Shown piece by piece: positions 1 through 9,134 of a stretch of 64,000 nucleotides of DNA (its first letter is position 1; each line of letters begins with the position of its first letter). Both the position numbers and the translations under genes were made by a program. Below the pieces are notes generated by a model. It saw only the letters and a program-made list of their open reading frames with translations, did not search any database and had not been told where the DNA came from. Source of the stretch: Chitinophagaceae bacterium DXS (lineage in GTDB: Bacteria > Bacteroidota > Bacteroidia > Chitinophagales > Chitinophagaceae); NCBI GenBank assembly GCA_030345135.1, contig CP128386.1, forward strand, positions 5,068,170-5,132,169. Reading direction: 5' to 3'.

Positions 1-49
1 CCTCCGTGGTTCCAAACTCATTACATTTGCGGCTTAAAATGAAGGAACC

Positions 50-1399
50 ATGTCAATGAGCTGGGATAAGCTGCTTTCTGCAAAACGTTGGGGATATGAA
101 GATCGCGTGTCAAAAAATACCATTGATGCCAGGTCCGAATTTCAGCGGGATTACGATCGCCTTATTTTTTCTTCCCCCTTCAGAAGGTTGCAGAATAAAA
201 CCCAGGTATTTCCGCTACCCGGCAGCATTTTCGTACACAACAGGTTAACACACAGCCTCGAAGTGGCCAGTGTTGGCCGTTCACTCGGAAGAATTTTCTA
301 CAACAAAAAACTGGAACAGGATCCGGATATTGACAAAAAGTATCCTTTTTTAAGTGAGACCGGCAATATTGTTTCCAGTGCTTGCCTGGCGCACGATTTA
401 GGTAACCCGGCTTTTGGCCACTCGGGCGAATCTGCCATATCAAGCTATTTTACAGCAAGTGAAGGTCGTCGTTATCAGAATGAAGTGACAGAGGAAGAGT
501 GGGCCGACCTGACTCATTTTGAAGGAAACGCCAATGCATTAAGAAACCTCATTCATCAATACAACGGTAAAGGGTATGGCGGATTTGCATTAACTTATCC
601 AACTCTGGCAGCTATTGCCAAATATCCTTGTGCCGCAATTGCCGGTCATAACAAAAAAAATATTTACACAAAAAAATATGGGTTCTTTCAGTCAGAACAG
701 GAATCATTTAAAAAAATAGCGGAGGAGCTTTCGCTGGTTAAGGTAACGGACAACCCCTTAATGTATAAGCGCCATCCTTTAGTATACCTGGTTGAAGCCG
801 CAGACGATATATGCTATAATATCATTGACCTGGAAGATGCGCATCGTTTAAAAATATTATCATATCAGGAAGTGGAATCATTGTTATTAAAACTTTGTAA
901 CGAGGATAGATTGCCTGCCAGGTTAAAAGAAATTGAAGATACCGATGCAAAACTTAGCTTGTTGCGCGCCAAAGCTATCAGCGCCTTAATAGGCGCCTGC
1001 TCTACAGTATTCTTTAATGAACAGGAGCAGTTGTTAAACGGGGATTTCAATAAAAGTCTTATTGATTCACTAGGCGATCCTCTTAAAAGTACGCTGAAAG
1101 AAATAGAGGACTTGTCCATCGCAAAAATTTACAATTATCCGTCAGTGGTGGAAATTGAAATTGCGGGTTATAAGGTAATGGGTGGCTTGTTGGAAGAATT
1201 TGTGCCGGCCTTCCTCGAAAATAAAACGCATTATCACAAAAAACTGATTGAACTGATCCCTAAACAATTCATTACGCAAAGCACAAATACTTATACAAGA
1301 ATACAAAGCGTTTTGGACTTTGTTTCTGGTATGACGGATATTTACGCTGTAGAATTGTATAGAAAAATTAAAGGGATCTCTTTTCCAAGTATAGACTAG
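50..1399 (+). CDS. dgt: Deoxyguanosinetriphosphate triphosphohydrolase (dGTPase, HD domain)
   Basis: Cytosolic dNTP triphosphohydrolase that splits dGTP (and often other dNTPs) into deoxynucleoside and triphosphate, so adjusting nucleotide pools. The HD metal site is visible: H68 in NRLTHSLEVA, then the H115-D116 pair in ACLAHDLGNPAFGHSGE, followed by a second conserved H near 124. The N-terminal FRRLQNKTQVFP segment is also typical of bacterial dGTPases. The length of 449 residues fits the family. The ATG is preceded by GAAGGAACC, a recognisable ribosome binding site. An in-frame ATG two codons later is an alternative. No partner gene lies close downstream, so it is probably monocistronic here. 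Confidence 0.93.
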   Translation: MSMSWDKLLSAKRWGYEDRVSKNTIDARSEFQRDYDRLIFSSPFRRLQNKTQVFPLPGSIFVHNRLTHSLEVASVGRSLGRIFYNKKLEQDPDIDKKYPFLSETGNIVSSACLAHDLGNPAFGHSGESAISSYFTASEGRRYQNEVTEEEWADLTHFEGNANALRNLIHQYNGKGYGGFALTYPTLAAIAKYPCAAIAGHNKKNIYTKKYGFFQSEQESFKKIAEELSLVKVTDNPLMYKRHPLVYLVEAADDICYNIIDLEDAHRLKILSYQEVESLLLKLCNEDRLPARLKEIEDTDAKLSLLRAKAISALIGACSTVFFNEQEQLLNGDFNKSLIDSLGDPLKSTLKEIEDLSIAKIYNYPSVVEIEIAGYKVMGGLLEEFVPAFLENKTHYHKKLIELIPKQFITQSTNTYTRIQSVLDFVSGMTDIYAVELYRKIKGISFPSID

Positions 1400-1577
1400 A
1401 GCGTGGTTGCAAGAAGGAACAGGTTAGGTAATAACAGGCTGAATGGTAAGTAAATAGTTATATGCGCAGCAATTTTAATCGACGAAATGGTTAGTCACAA
1501 CGTCGATGGTACAATGTTTGCGTTGATATGCGGGACAGGTCCTGGATAGAAATTATTAACTGCCTAAAATCTGTTAT

Positions 1578-1889
1578 ATGATACCCTCAACAAAAACTTT
1601 CATTGTAAAATTTATTCATTACCTGGGTGGAAAGGTCTCGCTGGCCATGCAGGCATGCGTTTGTATAAGTGAAAGGTCCAGGAAAATATTGGTAAAAGAC
1701 ATTCGCATTCAGAATAAAATTTCATCTGCGTCTTTAATACCTGATTTAGAGATAATGGCGGTGAAAGACGGAGAAACAACACAATGGGTTCATTCCGATT
1801 CTGAGCGCGAATCTGATCTAAGCAGGGAAGTGGGTAATGCTATCCAGCTCAACTTAAAGGAGAATGAAATGCTTCCCAGTTTCTCCTAA
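1578..1889 (+). CDS. Doubtful small hypothetical ORF (103 aa)
   Basis: An open frame of 103 codons in an otherwise gene-poor gap between dgt and the DUF421 gene. The start ATG has no ribosome binding site. I recognise no domain. The composition is mixed, with a possible short hydrophobic segment near residue 20 and an acidic C-terminus. It could be a degraded or orphan gene, or chance. It overlaps nothing better supported. The flanking stretches (1400-1577 and 1890-2036) show nothing I can assign. Confidence 0.25.
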   Translation: MIPSTKTFIVKFIHYLGGKVSLAMQACVCISERSRKILVKDIRIQNKISSASLIPDLEIMAVKDGETTQWVHSDSERESDLSREVGNAIQLNLKENEMLPSFS

Positions 1890-2036
1890 CCGCTTCACTC
1901 ACAATATTGTTTCTTCTGCTTGTCTTTAACTTTCGTGATTCCGGATTCATTATTTTGTTGCCTGGAATTTTAAAAATAAAAAAAGGGATAGGATAGACAT
2001 CCAGCCCCCGTTTTATCCAGTATCCTTTTGAAAAAC

Positions 2037-2171
2037 TCACTTCACCTTAGTCAATTGTTGTGCCAGACCTTGCTTTTTCTCACACAATAAATACTTCCTG
2101 TATGCGTTGCCGGTTTCTGTAAGATATTTTTTTGAATATGTACGCAGCTTGTAAAAGAAAATAATCAGCAT
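2037..2171 (-). CDS. Possible 44-residue basic small protein
   Basis: A short minus-strand frame, ATG at 2171 to TGA at 2037, encoding 44 residues that start MLIIFFYKLRTYSKKYLTE and end in a lysine/glutamine-rich tail. What makes it worth listing is an AGGAG ribosome binding site eight bases upstream of the ATG, unusually good for this genome. The product would be a basic peptide with a short hydrophobic N-terminus. I know no family for it. It could equally be a chance frame. It lies divergent from the DUF421 gene. Confidence 0.3.
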   Translation of the reverse strand: MLIIFFYKLRTYSKKYLTETGNAYRKYLLCEKKQGLAQQLTKVK

Positions 2172-2246
2172 TTTTTTGTCTCCTGTTTTTCATAAGTGGC
2201 ATAACATTTTATATAATTATGAAGAAGTACTTTAAATGTTTATGCC

Positions 2247-2738
2247 ATGAACATTATAGAAGAAATTTTTGGTGAAGGCAAAGATCTGAATGTACTGCAA
2301 ATGAGTTGCAGAAGTGTCGTTGTGTTCTTCATTGCATTTTTGCTCTTAAGAATTTCGGGACGTCGCTCGTTTGGATTACGCACGCCGCTGGATAATATTA
2401 TCACGATCACTCTTGGTGCAGTTTTAAGCAGGGCCATTGTTGGAGCTTCTCCATTTTTGCCTATCGTTGCAGCAAGCCTGGTGATAGCCTTGCTTCATAG
2501 AGCATTCGCATGGCTTCTGATGCGGAGCGATGCATTTGCGAGTTTTGCAGAAGGGGATAAAATTCTTCTTTATTCCAATGGTAAGTTTAACAGGCATCAT
2601 ATGAAACGGGCATTGGTGCGGGAGGAAGATGTTATGCGTGGAGTAAGACGGGCAGCCCTCACGGATGATCTCAATAAAATTGACAGTATTTATATGGAAA
2701 AGAACGGTGAGATAAGTGTTGTGAAAAAAGAAGGGTAA
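2247..2738 (+). CDS. DUF421 family (YetF-like) membrane protein
   Basis: Member of the DUF421/YetF family: small inner-membrane proteins with three N-terminal helices and a soluble C-terminal domain, of unknown biochemical role. Helices are visible at about residues 20-40, 48-66 and 68-88, separated by the characteristic basic stretch with RISGRRSFG. The soluble part contains FAEGDKILLYSNGKFN and the MKRALVREEDVMRGVRRAAL segment that is diagnostic of the family, followed by DLNKIDSIYMEKNGEISVVKK. Length (163) is slightly short of typical but complete. It is followed 37 bp later by the CinA-like gene on the same strand, so the two may be cotranscribed. Confidence 0.82.
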   Translation: MNIIEEIFGEGKDLNVLQMSCRSVVVFFIAFLLLRISGRRSFGLRTPLDNIITITLGAVLSRAIVGASPFLPIVAASLVIALLHRAFAWLLMRSDAFASFAEGDKILLYSNGKFNRHHMKRALVREEDVMRGVRRAALTDDLNKIDSIYMEKNGEISVVKKEG

Positions 2739-2775
2739 CAATGATTAATGTAATCTATCAGAACAACATAGCATC

Positions 2776-3279
2776 ATGATGATATATCCTATAAAGTTAT
2801 TAAATGAGATAAAGGACAGACTGATACATAGTCAACACACCATTGCAGTTGCAGAAAGCGTGACATCAGGTCATTTGCAGGCGGCTTTCTCGCTTGCAGA
2901 TGAAGCAACGTTTTTCTATCAGGGAGGTATAACTGCTTATAATCTGGGACAAAAATCCAGGCATTTACTTGTAGAGCCAATACATGCGGTCAAGAACAAT
3001 TGCGTTTCTGCCCCGATTGCGTGTGATATGGCGATAAATGTTTCGAGGCTTTTCGTGAGCCATTACGGTGTGGGGATAACGGGTTATGCGGCTACAATTC
3101 CGGAAGAAGGTATAAATGATTTGTTTGCATTTTATGCTATTTCACTGAACGGAAAAATTGTGCACCAGGCAAAAATAACGGCAGATAAATCAAGTATGCT
3201 TGATGCACAGTTATATTATACCGAACAAGTGCTTAACGGATTGTATTCAGTTCTTCAAGCTAATTCGAATCTTGTCTGA
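2776..3279 (+). CDS. CinA C-terminal family nicotinamide-nucleotide amidohydrolase-like protein
   Basis: Stand-alone CinA-C (PncC-type) domain of 167 residues. Such enzymes deamidate nicotinamide mononucleotide to nicotinic acid mononucleotide in NAD recycling. Family signatures: AESVTSGHLQAAFS (usual form AES.TGG), a central FFYQGGITAYNLGQK (cf. GG.v.Y....K) and GVGITGYAAT near residue 97. The canonical TGG is TSG here, a change that also occurs in divergent members, so activity is not certain. The start could be either of two adjacent ATG codons at 2776 and 2779. Its 3' end overlaps by 20 bp the convergent small gene at 3260-3439. Confidence 0.75.
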   Translation: MMIYPIKLLNEIKDRLIHSQHTIAVAESVTSGHLQAAFSLADEATFFYQGGITAYNLGQKSRHLLVEPIHAVKNNCVSAPIACDMAINVSRLFVSHYGVGITGYAATIPEEGINDLFAFYAISLNGKIVHQAKITADKSSMLDAQLYYTEQVLNGLYSVLQANSNLV

Positions 3280-3439
3280 GACCGCTACCTACCTGCCCCG
3301 TAGAAGTGTTTGTACTGTCAGGAAGATCTTCTTGCGTTAATCCCTGGCTTTGATTTTTTTTGTCTTTTTTCAAAGGTTCCTTTTTTTTATCAGGAGCCTT
3401 TTTATCGGTTTGTTTTTTTTGATTATCAGTCGTTTTCAT
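3260..3439 (-). CDS. Small lysine-rich hydrophilic protein (59 aa)
   Basis: An unbroken 59-codon frame on the minus strand, below common ORF cut-offs. The product is very hydrophilic: a Lys/Asp/Gln-rich first half (KKQTDKKAPDKKKEPLKKDK) and a Ser/Thr/Gly-rich tail ending GSGLRQDSN. It has no signal peptide or membrane segment and is probably disordered. Genes for such short charged proteins are common in Bacteroidota and usually hypothetical. It lies 36 bp downstream of a second small gene of the same character (3476-3649), and the pair looks like a little operon convergent with the CinA-like gene. Function unknown. Confidence 0.55.
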   Translation of the reverse strand: MKTTDNQKKQTDKKAPDKKKEPLKKDKKNQSQGLTQEDLPDSTNTSTGQVGSGLRQDSN

Positions 3440-3475
3440 AACTAAGTTTTTTGATGTTAAATGAGATGGTAAAAG

Positions 3476-3649
3476 CTATTTCTTTTTAAGCCTTTCCTCT
3501 TTTGTTGGTTTTTCTGTGTGGGTAACCTTATCGCCCATTGTGCGCCATTCTTCATTTTTACGGCTATCTAAATTGTCTTTGTTTTCAATTACCTTTTGTT
3601 TTTCTGTTCGTATTGCCCTGGATTTCGTGTTTTCATTCATTTTTTTCAT
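3476..3649 (-). CDS. Small charged protein (57 aa)
   Basis: A complete 57-codon frame beginning MKKMNENTKSRAIRTEKQK and ending EERLKKK. It is rich in Lys, Glu, Asn and Thr, without hydrophobic stretches, so it is likely a soluble, partly helical or disordered protein. A single Trp sits in NEEWRTMGDKV. It is the first gene of a two-gene unit with the 59-residue protein at 3260-3439. I do not recognise the family. The continuous protein-like frame and the same-type neighbour argue that both are real. Confidence 0.5.
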   Translation of the reverse strand: MKKMNENTKSRAIRTEKQKVIENKDNLDSRKNEEWRTMGDKVTHTEKPTKEERLKKK

Positions 3650-3988
3650 ATCAAATCATTTATACTTAAGGGCCACAAACTTTATGCGAAAGATGAAAAA
3701 TGATAACATAAAAATAGCAGCAGGCGTAAAGCACTTCATTGCAGCATTTTATGCAATTGTCATTGTTTACTCACCATGCCGGGCATGTATGTTATTGTGG
3801 AAAAATTATCCGCCTGGTTGCTGTTGCCATCATTCTACGTTTTAGGGAAAATATCATTTCAGCAGTAAGTCCTTCAGCCGTAGTCGTACGCGTTCATTAG
3901 AAAAAGAAACATTTGGTATGATTGTTTCTGAAAGACTAAAATGATTCCCACATTTCCCGTATTACAATTGTTGCGTAAATAGTTGCAT
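3650..3988. other. Intergenic gap without recognised feature
   Basis: About 340 bp between the divergent small-protein unit and the MFS gene. It presumably carries promoters for both directions. I see no convincing gene, terminator or repeat in it. Confidence 0.4.
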
Positions 3989-5458
3989 ATGTTTGAACCG
4001 AAAGGAATACTTACAGAGACAGATGTACAGAAAGGTCTGCGTTTGGTTATTTCAGATGGCCTGGCTTCGGAAGCAATGAACGCACTGGCCGGTGGCGTTT
4101 TTCTTACGGCAGTAGCTCTTTTGTTGGGCGCTAATAATTTTCAGATTGGGTTGTTGGCTGCCCTTCCCACGGTAACCAATTTTTTTCAGTTAATATCAAT
4201 ATGGCTGGTAAGACGTTTAAAGAACAGGCGCTTAATATGTGTTGTTTGTACTGTGCTTGCGCGGGTTCCGTTGATTATTACAGGCGCGTGTATATTTTAT
4301 TTTAAAGGCCCGATAAGCCTTGTAATTATATTTCTTTTCTTTTTTTATTTGTTTGGCTCAATTTCGGGCCTTGCCTGGAATGCATGGATGAAGGATCTTA
4401 TACCCCAGAATATCCTGGGGATTTATTTTGCCAGGCGAACATCGTATATGCAGATTGCCAATGCGTCGCTTAGTCTCATCCTGGCGCTGGTGGTGGATCA
4501 TATAAAGCTGCATTTTCCTGAGTACGAATTGACAGCTTATTCTGCAATGTTTGTGCTTGCCGGAATTATAGGCGTTTACGGAGCCTCATTTCTTGGACGA
4601 ACACCAGAGCCAATATCCAAATTATCCGAAGGAAATATTTTTAAGCTTTTAAAAAGACCGCTGACAGACGGCAATTTTGTGCGGCTACTTGTTTTTAATT
4701 CTATCTGGATCTTCGCAATAAATATGGCTACGCCTTTTTTCACAGTGTTTATGATGAAGAGTATGGGACTGCCGCTTTCGTACATAATAGGCTTAACCAT
4801 TCTTAGCCAGTTGTCCGGTATTTTTACGATAAGAATGTGGGGCACTTTTGCGGACAGGTACAGCAACAAAACAATCATAGCAATAGCAGCACCGTTATAT
4901 ATCATTTGCCTTATAGCCTGGTGCTTTGTTGGAATATACAGCCGTTTTGCGCCTAATATTGTTTTACTGGTACTTATACATATTGCTTCAGGCACAATGC
5001 TGGCGGGTATTAATCTGTGCCTTACGAACATAGGTCTCAAGCTTGCACCCAATGAATATTCCATTATTTATTTATCCGTAAAAAATATTATTACGGCAAT
5101 TTTTTCATCCATAGCGCCATTATTAGGAGGAGTGCTGGCCGATTTCTTTATGGAACGGAAGATAACAATCGATGGTATTTGGAGCGGTCCAAAACTGCAC
5201 AAAATTTTTCACCTCATCTCTTTACGGGAATGGAATTTCTTGTTCCTGATAAGCGCTGTTATCGGACTATTTGCCGTGCAATTGCTTGTTAATGTAAAAG
5301 AAACTGGCGAGGTGGATAAAGAAAATGTAAGGCGGATCATGCGCAGCAGTATTAAAAGCAATCTTCGTGAATATTTTTTAATAGGGCACCTTATCAATTG
5401 GCAGGAACAGCTCGCTGCTATCATAAGAAGAAAAAAGAATGTCGCCGCACGGCGATAA
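3989..5458 (+). CDS. Major facilitator superfamily (MFS) transporter
   Basis: Inner-membrane transporter of 489 residues with about twelve hydrophobic helices and a soluble loop in the middle (around residues 205-230). The N-terminal half has NALAGGVFLTAVALLLGA and the second half GTFADRYSNK, the usual MFS loop motif G-x3-D-R-x-x. I chose the ATG at 3989 because the frame upstream offers only a TTG two codons earlier. Substrate cannot be read from sequence. Related proteins in Bacteroidota are annotated only as MFS transporters. It precedes the polysaccharide operon by 245 bp and need not belong to it. Confidence 0.8.
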   Translation: MFEPKGILTETDVQKGLRLVISDGLASEAMNALAGGVFLTAVALLLGANNFQIGLLAALPTVTNFFQLISIWLVRRLKNRRLICVVCTVLARVPLIITGACIFYFKGPISLVIIFLFFFYLFGSISGLAWNAWMKDLIPQNILGIYFARRTSYMQIANASLSLILALVVDHIKLHFPEYELTAYSAMFVLAGIIGVYGASFLGRTPEPISKLSEGNIFKLLKRPLTDGNFVRLLVFNSIWIFAINMATPFFTVFMMKSMGLPLSYIIGLTILSQLSGIFTIRMWGTFADRYSNKTIIAIAAPLYIICLIAWCFVGIYSRFAPNIVLLVLIHIASGTMLAGINLCLTNIGLKLAPNEYSIIYLSVKNIITAIFSSIAPLLGGVLADFFMERKITIDGIWSGPKLHKIFHLISLREWNFLFLISAVIGLFAVQLLVNVKETGEVDKENVRRIMRSSIKSNLREYFLIGHLINWQEQLAAIIRRKKNVAARR

Positions 5459-5703
5459 ATTAGTTCCCAAATTTGGACCTTTCAGTCGTACATTCCTTTT
5501 AAAAAGATGATAGCCAATGTTTTAGCTTCAGTTAATGTTTTTTTAATGGTGTTTCCCTATCAAAATGATTATATAAAAGGAAAAACTACTATCTTAGCGC
5601 CAAGTACCCACAATATCTACCTAAAGACCGCGTTAGAGCACCAATTAGTGCATGTTTCCCTACCTGCACTTCTTAATGTCATTTAATTTATTATAGATCG
5701 CAA

Positions 5704-6546
5704 ATGAAAGAAAACTGGTCTTGGGAAATAAAACCCGCAAGCAGAATTCCCGAAATAAAGATATCAGAGCTGTGGCAGTATAAAGATTTACTGTTGCGTT
5801 TTGTAAAACGTGATCATATTGTTAGTTACAGACAAACAATACTTGGTCCGTTATGGGTTTTTCTTGAACCGTTAATTGCTACCTACGTTTACTTTTATGT
5901 TTTTTCCGGAATTTTAAAAGTTTCCACCGGCGAAGTTCCGCCACAATTGTTTTTTTTGTCAGGTATTATTCTCTGGACATATTTTTCCGATGTTGTAAGT
6001 TCCATTTCTTATAGCTTTTACCAAAACGCGTCCATTTTTGCCAAAGTATATTTTCCGCGCATCCTGGTTCCTATTTCTATCAATGTTTCAAAGCTAAGCA
6101 GGCTGGGAATCCAAATGTTGATGTTGATTGGTATGTATATTTATTTTAATGTGAATGGGCAGGGCTTAAAACCATCATGGTATTTATTATTTGCACCGGT
6201 TCTCATTTTGTTTACGGCGCTGCTTTCATTAGCCGTTGGTTTAATCATTGCAGCGTTATCAGCGCGCTACAGGGATTTACAGAATCTCATGATGTTTATT
6301 ATCAGGCTTCTCATGTTTGCCACGCCTATTTTTTACCCGTTTGCCCAGGTTGATGAAAAATTTAAAATGATAATTGGCTTAAATCCGCTTACCCCGCTGC
6401 TTGAAGCATGGAGGGTTATGCTGTTTGGTTCAGGAGCTGTTAACGGTCTTCATTTGCTATACGGTATAGTTTCAACACTAGTGTTGCTTGTTATAGGTGT
6501 AATTGCTTTTGGAAGGGTAGAGCAAAATGTAATCGACACGATTTAG
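5704..6546 (+). CDS. ABC-type polysaccharide export permease (Wzm-like)
   Basis: Inner-membrane permease of a Wzm/TagG-type ABC exporter that moves lipid-linked polysaccharide (O-antigen or capsule) to the periplasm. Of 280 residues, the soluble N-terminus (WQYKDLLLRFVKRDHIVSYRQTILGPLWVFLEP) is the family hallmark, followed by six hydrophobic helices and the late motif MFATPIFYPF with GLNPLTPLLEAWR. It is the first gene of a nine-gene run up to 15844 and pairs with the ATPase 25 bp downstream. Together with that ATPase it defines an ABC-dependent rather than Wzy-dependent pathway for the locus. Confidence 0.9.
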   Translation: MKENWSWEIKPASRIPEIKISELWQYKDLLLRFVKRDHIVSYRQTILGPLWVFLEPLIATYVYFYVFSGILKVSTGEVPPQLFFLSGIILWTYFSDVVSSISYSFYQNASIFAKVYFPRILVPISINVSKLSRLGIQMLMLIGMYIYFNVNGQGLKPSWYLLFAPVLILFTALLSLAVGLIIAALSARYRDLQNLMMFIIRLLMFATPIFYPFAQVDEKFKMIIGLNPLTPLLEAWRVMLFGSGAVNGLHLLYGIVSTLVLLVIGVIAFGRVEQNVIDTI

Positions 6547-6571
6547 TTAAACAAAAAATTTAAGTTTTTTC

Positions 6572-7864
6572 ATGTCATCCAGAATAGTCATAGAAGCATC
6601 AGGTTTGTACAAGCTTTATAGATTGGGAGCAATGTCATCGGGCGCCTTCAAAAAAGACCTGTCCCGTTGGTGGACCGTAAATGTGATGGGTAAGGAAGAT
6701 CCTTTTGGAAAGATCAACGAAGACGGAAGTACTGAAACCAATGAACAACAGTTTATGTGGGCCCTTCAGAATGTGAGCTTCAATGTTAAAGAAGGGGAGG
6801 TATTGGGTATTATAGGCAAGAATGGTGCAGGAAAATCAACCCTGTTAAAAATCTTATCCAGGGTAACAAGGCCAACCAAAGGTGTAGTGAGGGGCAAAGG
6901 GCATATAGCAAGTTTGCTTGAAGTAGGTACGGGTTTTCATGAAGAGCTTACCGGAAGGGAGAATATTTACCTGAACGGTAACATAATGGGCATGACCAAA
7001 AAAGATGTAGACAAGAGGTTAGATGAGATTGTAAATTTCTCCGGAATAGAGCGCTACATTGATACGCCTGTTAAGCGTTATTCTTCCGGTATGTATGTGA
7101 GGCTGGCGTTTGCTGTAGCTGCGCATCTCAATGCTGATATATTGATTATTGATGAAGCGCTTTCTGTTGGCGATGCAGACTTTCAACGCAAATGTTTGAA
7201 CAAGATCAGAGAGATTTCAGTAAAGGCCGGAAAGACAATTATATTGGTTAGCCACACCATGCATACCGTACAAAGCTTTTGCCATAGAGCAATTTTGCTG
7301 CAAAAAGGTTCAATTATAGAAGAAGGTTTACCGGACCATGTAGTGCATAAATATTTGCACGCAATTCAGGCAAAAGATTACTTCAATGAGTATGCAGATG
7401 ATGATGTGCTTGCAGGTGATGCAGACATCCGCGTGAAAAAAGTAACGCTTGATACAGGAAGTGTTGGCGATGTTGAGTCAATTAACGTAAACACAACATT
7501 GTATATAAGATTTGAGTGCAAAAGTGTCAATCCGGAAATGGATCTTGCTGTCGGCATGTACCTTTTTTCAGTTGAGGGCGAATGTATATTCAATGCTTTG
7601 TCCAATTCAATAAAAACAAGTGAAGGCACGATACAGGGATGCTGTATTATTCCCGGAAAACTGTTAAATGATGGTTCTTACTTTGTATCATTGGCTTTTA
7701 TAAAGAATGGATCAACAGACGACATATTTTATCTTGAAGAATGCCTGACATTTGATGTAGAAGATGTGCCGGGTCAGCTAAGATGGTACGGTAATTACTC
7801 GGGACATATACGGCCTGCATTATCGTTTTCACTAACGGAAAAAAAGAGTTTAATTGTAACCTGA
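6572..7864 (+). CDS. ABC-type polysaccharide export ATPase (Wzt-like) with C-terminal glycan-recognition-type domain
   Basis: ATPase subunit of the exporter. It has Walker A GKNGAGKS at 82-89, the signature YSSGM at 170-174 and Walker B ILIIDEALSVGD at 190-201, then the H-loop SHTMHT. The long N-terminal lead before the nucleotide domain is typical of Wzt proteins. Residues from about 275 to 430 form an additional predominantly beta region (IRVKKVTLD..., LYIRFECKS..., GMYLFSVEGE) matching the place of the Wzt C-terminal domain, which in known systems binds the capped glycan end. The stop codon overlaps the next start (ATGA). Inference: export depends on a specific non-reducing terminus. Confidence 0.92.
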   Translation: MSSRIVIEASGLYKLYRLGAMSSGAFKKDLSRWWTVNVMGKEDPFGKINEDGSTETNEQQFMWALQNVSFNVKEGEVLGIIGKNGAGKSTLLKILSRVTRPTKGVVRGKGHIASLLEVGTGFHEELTGRENIYLNGNIMGMTKKDVDKRLDEIVNFSGIERYIDTPVKRYSSGMYVRLAFAVAAHLNADILIIDEALSVGDADFQRKCLNKIREISVKAGKTIILVSHTMHTVQSFCHRAILLQKGSIIEEGLPDHVVHKYLHAIQAKDYFNEYADDDVLAGDADIRVKKVTLDTGSVGDVESINVNTTLYIRFECKSVNPEMDLAVGMYLFSVEGECIFNALSNSIKTSEGTIQGCCIIPGKLLNDGSYFVSLAFIKNGSTDDIFYLEECLTFDVEDVPGQLRWYGNYSGHIRPALSFSLTEKKSLIVT

Positions 7865-9123
7865 TGAATACAACGATACCCTATAACATAACCCACTTTG
7901 ACACAGCAGAGGATATGTATCGTGCCTGTCAACCACCCCTCATTCAAAATGAATACAGGATTTTTTGGTGGAAGAACATGCCGTTGTGCCATCTGTGCCT
8001 GGATCTCCAGGTAAAATATACAGAAGAAGATATTAAGGAATCAGCCTTCTCGCGAATCATCAATACACTTAAAAGTAATTTTGATAGCAGCATATCTACC
8101 GAAGCTGATTATAAAAGCATATGGAAAAATGAGCAACAGGAAGAATGGAACAATCTATTGAGCCCTTTGCTCGCAAAAAAGACAGGTGGACTTTTTGAAC
8201 CACGTGATATCAGTGTAGTTATTTGTACGCGCAATCGTGCCGGTTTTCTCAGGAACTGCTTAAAGGAATTAACCCAGCAGGTTTATGCGCCTCTTGAAAT
8301 TATTGTTGTAGATAATGCACCTTCGGACACATCGTCAAAAGAAACAACTGCCGATTTTCCTCTTGTAAGGTATATTGCAGAGCCTACACCCGGATTGGAT
8401 TTTGCCCGCAATGCAGGTGCAAAAACAGCAAAGGGTAAGATCATAGCTTATACGGATGACGACGTCAATCTGCATCCGTTATGGACTTACTACATCGCGC
8501 AGGCATTTGCTTCAGAGGAGATATATGGCGTTACAGGGCTTGTTTTCCCTGCGGAGCTTAAAACACAGGCTCAGCGTCTTTTTGAAGAACACTGGAGCTT
8601 CAATCGCGGATACGTGTTTAAGAAATACGACAACGTTTATTTTCACGAGCATCTTGAAAGCGGCGTGCCTGTATGGAATATCGGGGCTGGCGCCAACATG
8701 GCTTTCCGGCGGGATATATTTGACAAGGTCGGCTATTTTGATGAACGACTTGATGCTGGTGCTGCAGGGTGTAACGGCGACTCTGAATTCTGGTATCGCA
8801 TACTTGCCGAGGGTTACAGCATGGTGTATACTCCACTTGCCATAGCATTTCACACGCACAGGCAGGAGATGGAGGCTTTTAAAAGCCAGATATACTATTA
8901 CATGCGTGGATTTACTGTAGCGCTTCACATACAACATGAGCGTTACGGCCATAAAGGCAACCTGGATCATTTATATAAGCACTTATTTCCGTACTATTTT
9001 AAAAAGATGCCCCGGATGTTGAAGGCTGCATTGCGTAACCCATCAGCCACACACTTTCAGGAAATAAAAGGTATTATTTCAGGCATCCGCTACTATAAGA
9101 AAACTAAACATGCTAAACCATAA
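7864..9123 (+). CDS. Family 2 glycosyltransferase
   Basis: GT-A fold glycosyltransferase of 419 residues. The first 115 residues are an N-terminal extension. The catalytic domain starts at ISVVICTRNRAGFLRNCLKEL, with TDDDVN as the metal-binding DxD-type site and a later GAGANMAFRRDIFDKVGYFDE acceptor-side motif. No membrane helices are evident, so it is probably a peripheral cytosolic enzyme adding a sugar to the lipid-linked chain. The start overlaps the stop of the Wzt gene, showing translational coupling. Donor and acceptor cannot be determined. Confidence 0.88.
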   Translation: MNTTIPYNITHFDTAEDMYRACQPPLIQNEYRIFWWKNMPLCHLCLDLQVKYTEEDIKESAFSRIINTLKSNFDSSISTEADYKSIWKNEQQEEWNNLLSPLLAKKTGGLFEPRDISVVICTRNRAGFLRNCLKELTQQVYAPLEIIVVDNAPSDTSSKETTADFPLVRYIAEPTPGLDFARNAGAKTAKGKIIAYTDDDVNLHPLWTYYIAQAFASEEIYGVTGLVFPAELKTQAQRLFEEHWSFNRGYVFKKYDNVYFHEHLESGVPVWNIGAGANMAFRRDIFDKVGYFDERLDAGAAGCNGDSEFWYRILAEGYSMVYTPLAIAFHTHRQEMEAFKSQIYYYMRGFTVALHIQHERYGHKGNLDHLYKHLFPYYFKKMPRMLKAALRNPSATHFQEIKGIISGIRYYKKTKHAKP

Positions 9124-9134
9124 AAACACACCCA

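Noticed and set aside
1849-2040. 63-codon minus-strand ORF starting with GTG
   Set aside because: No ribosome binding site and overlaps the better supported 44-codon frame and the doubtful 1578-1889 frame; composition not protein-like.
3516-3845. 109-codon plus-strand ORF
   Set aside because: It is antisense to the 57-residue protein gene at 3476-3649 and has low-quality composition; a shadow of that gene and AT-rich flank.
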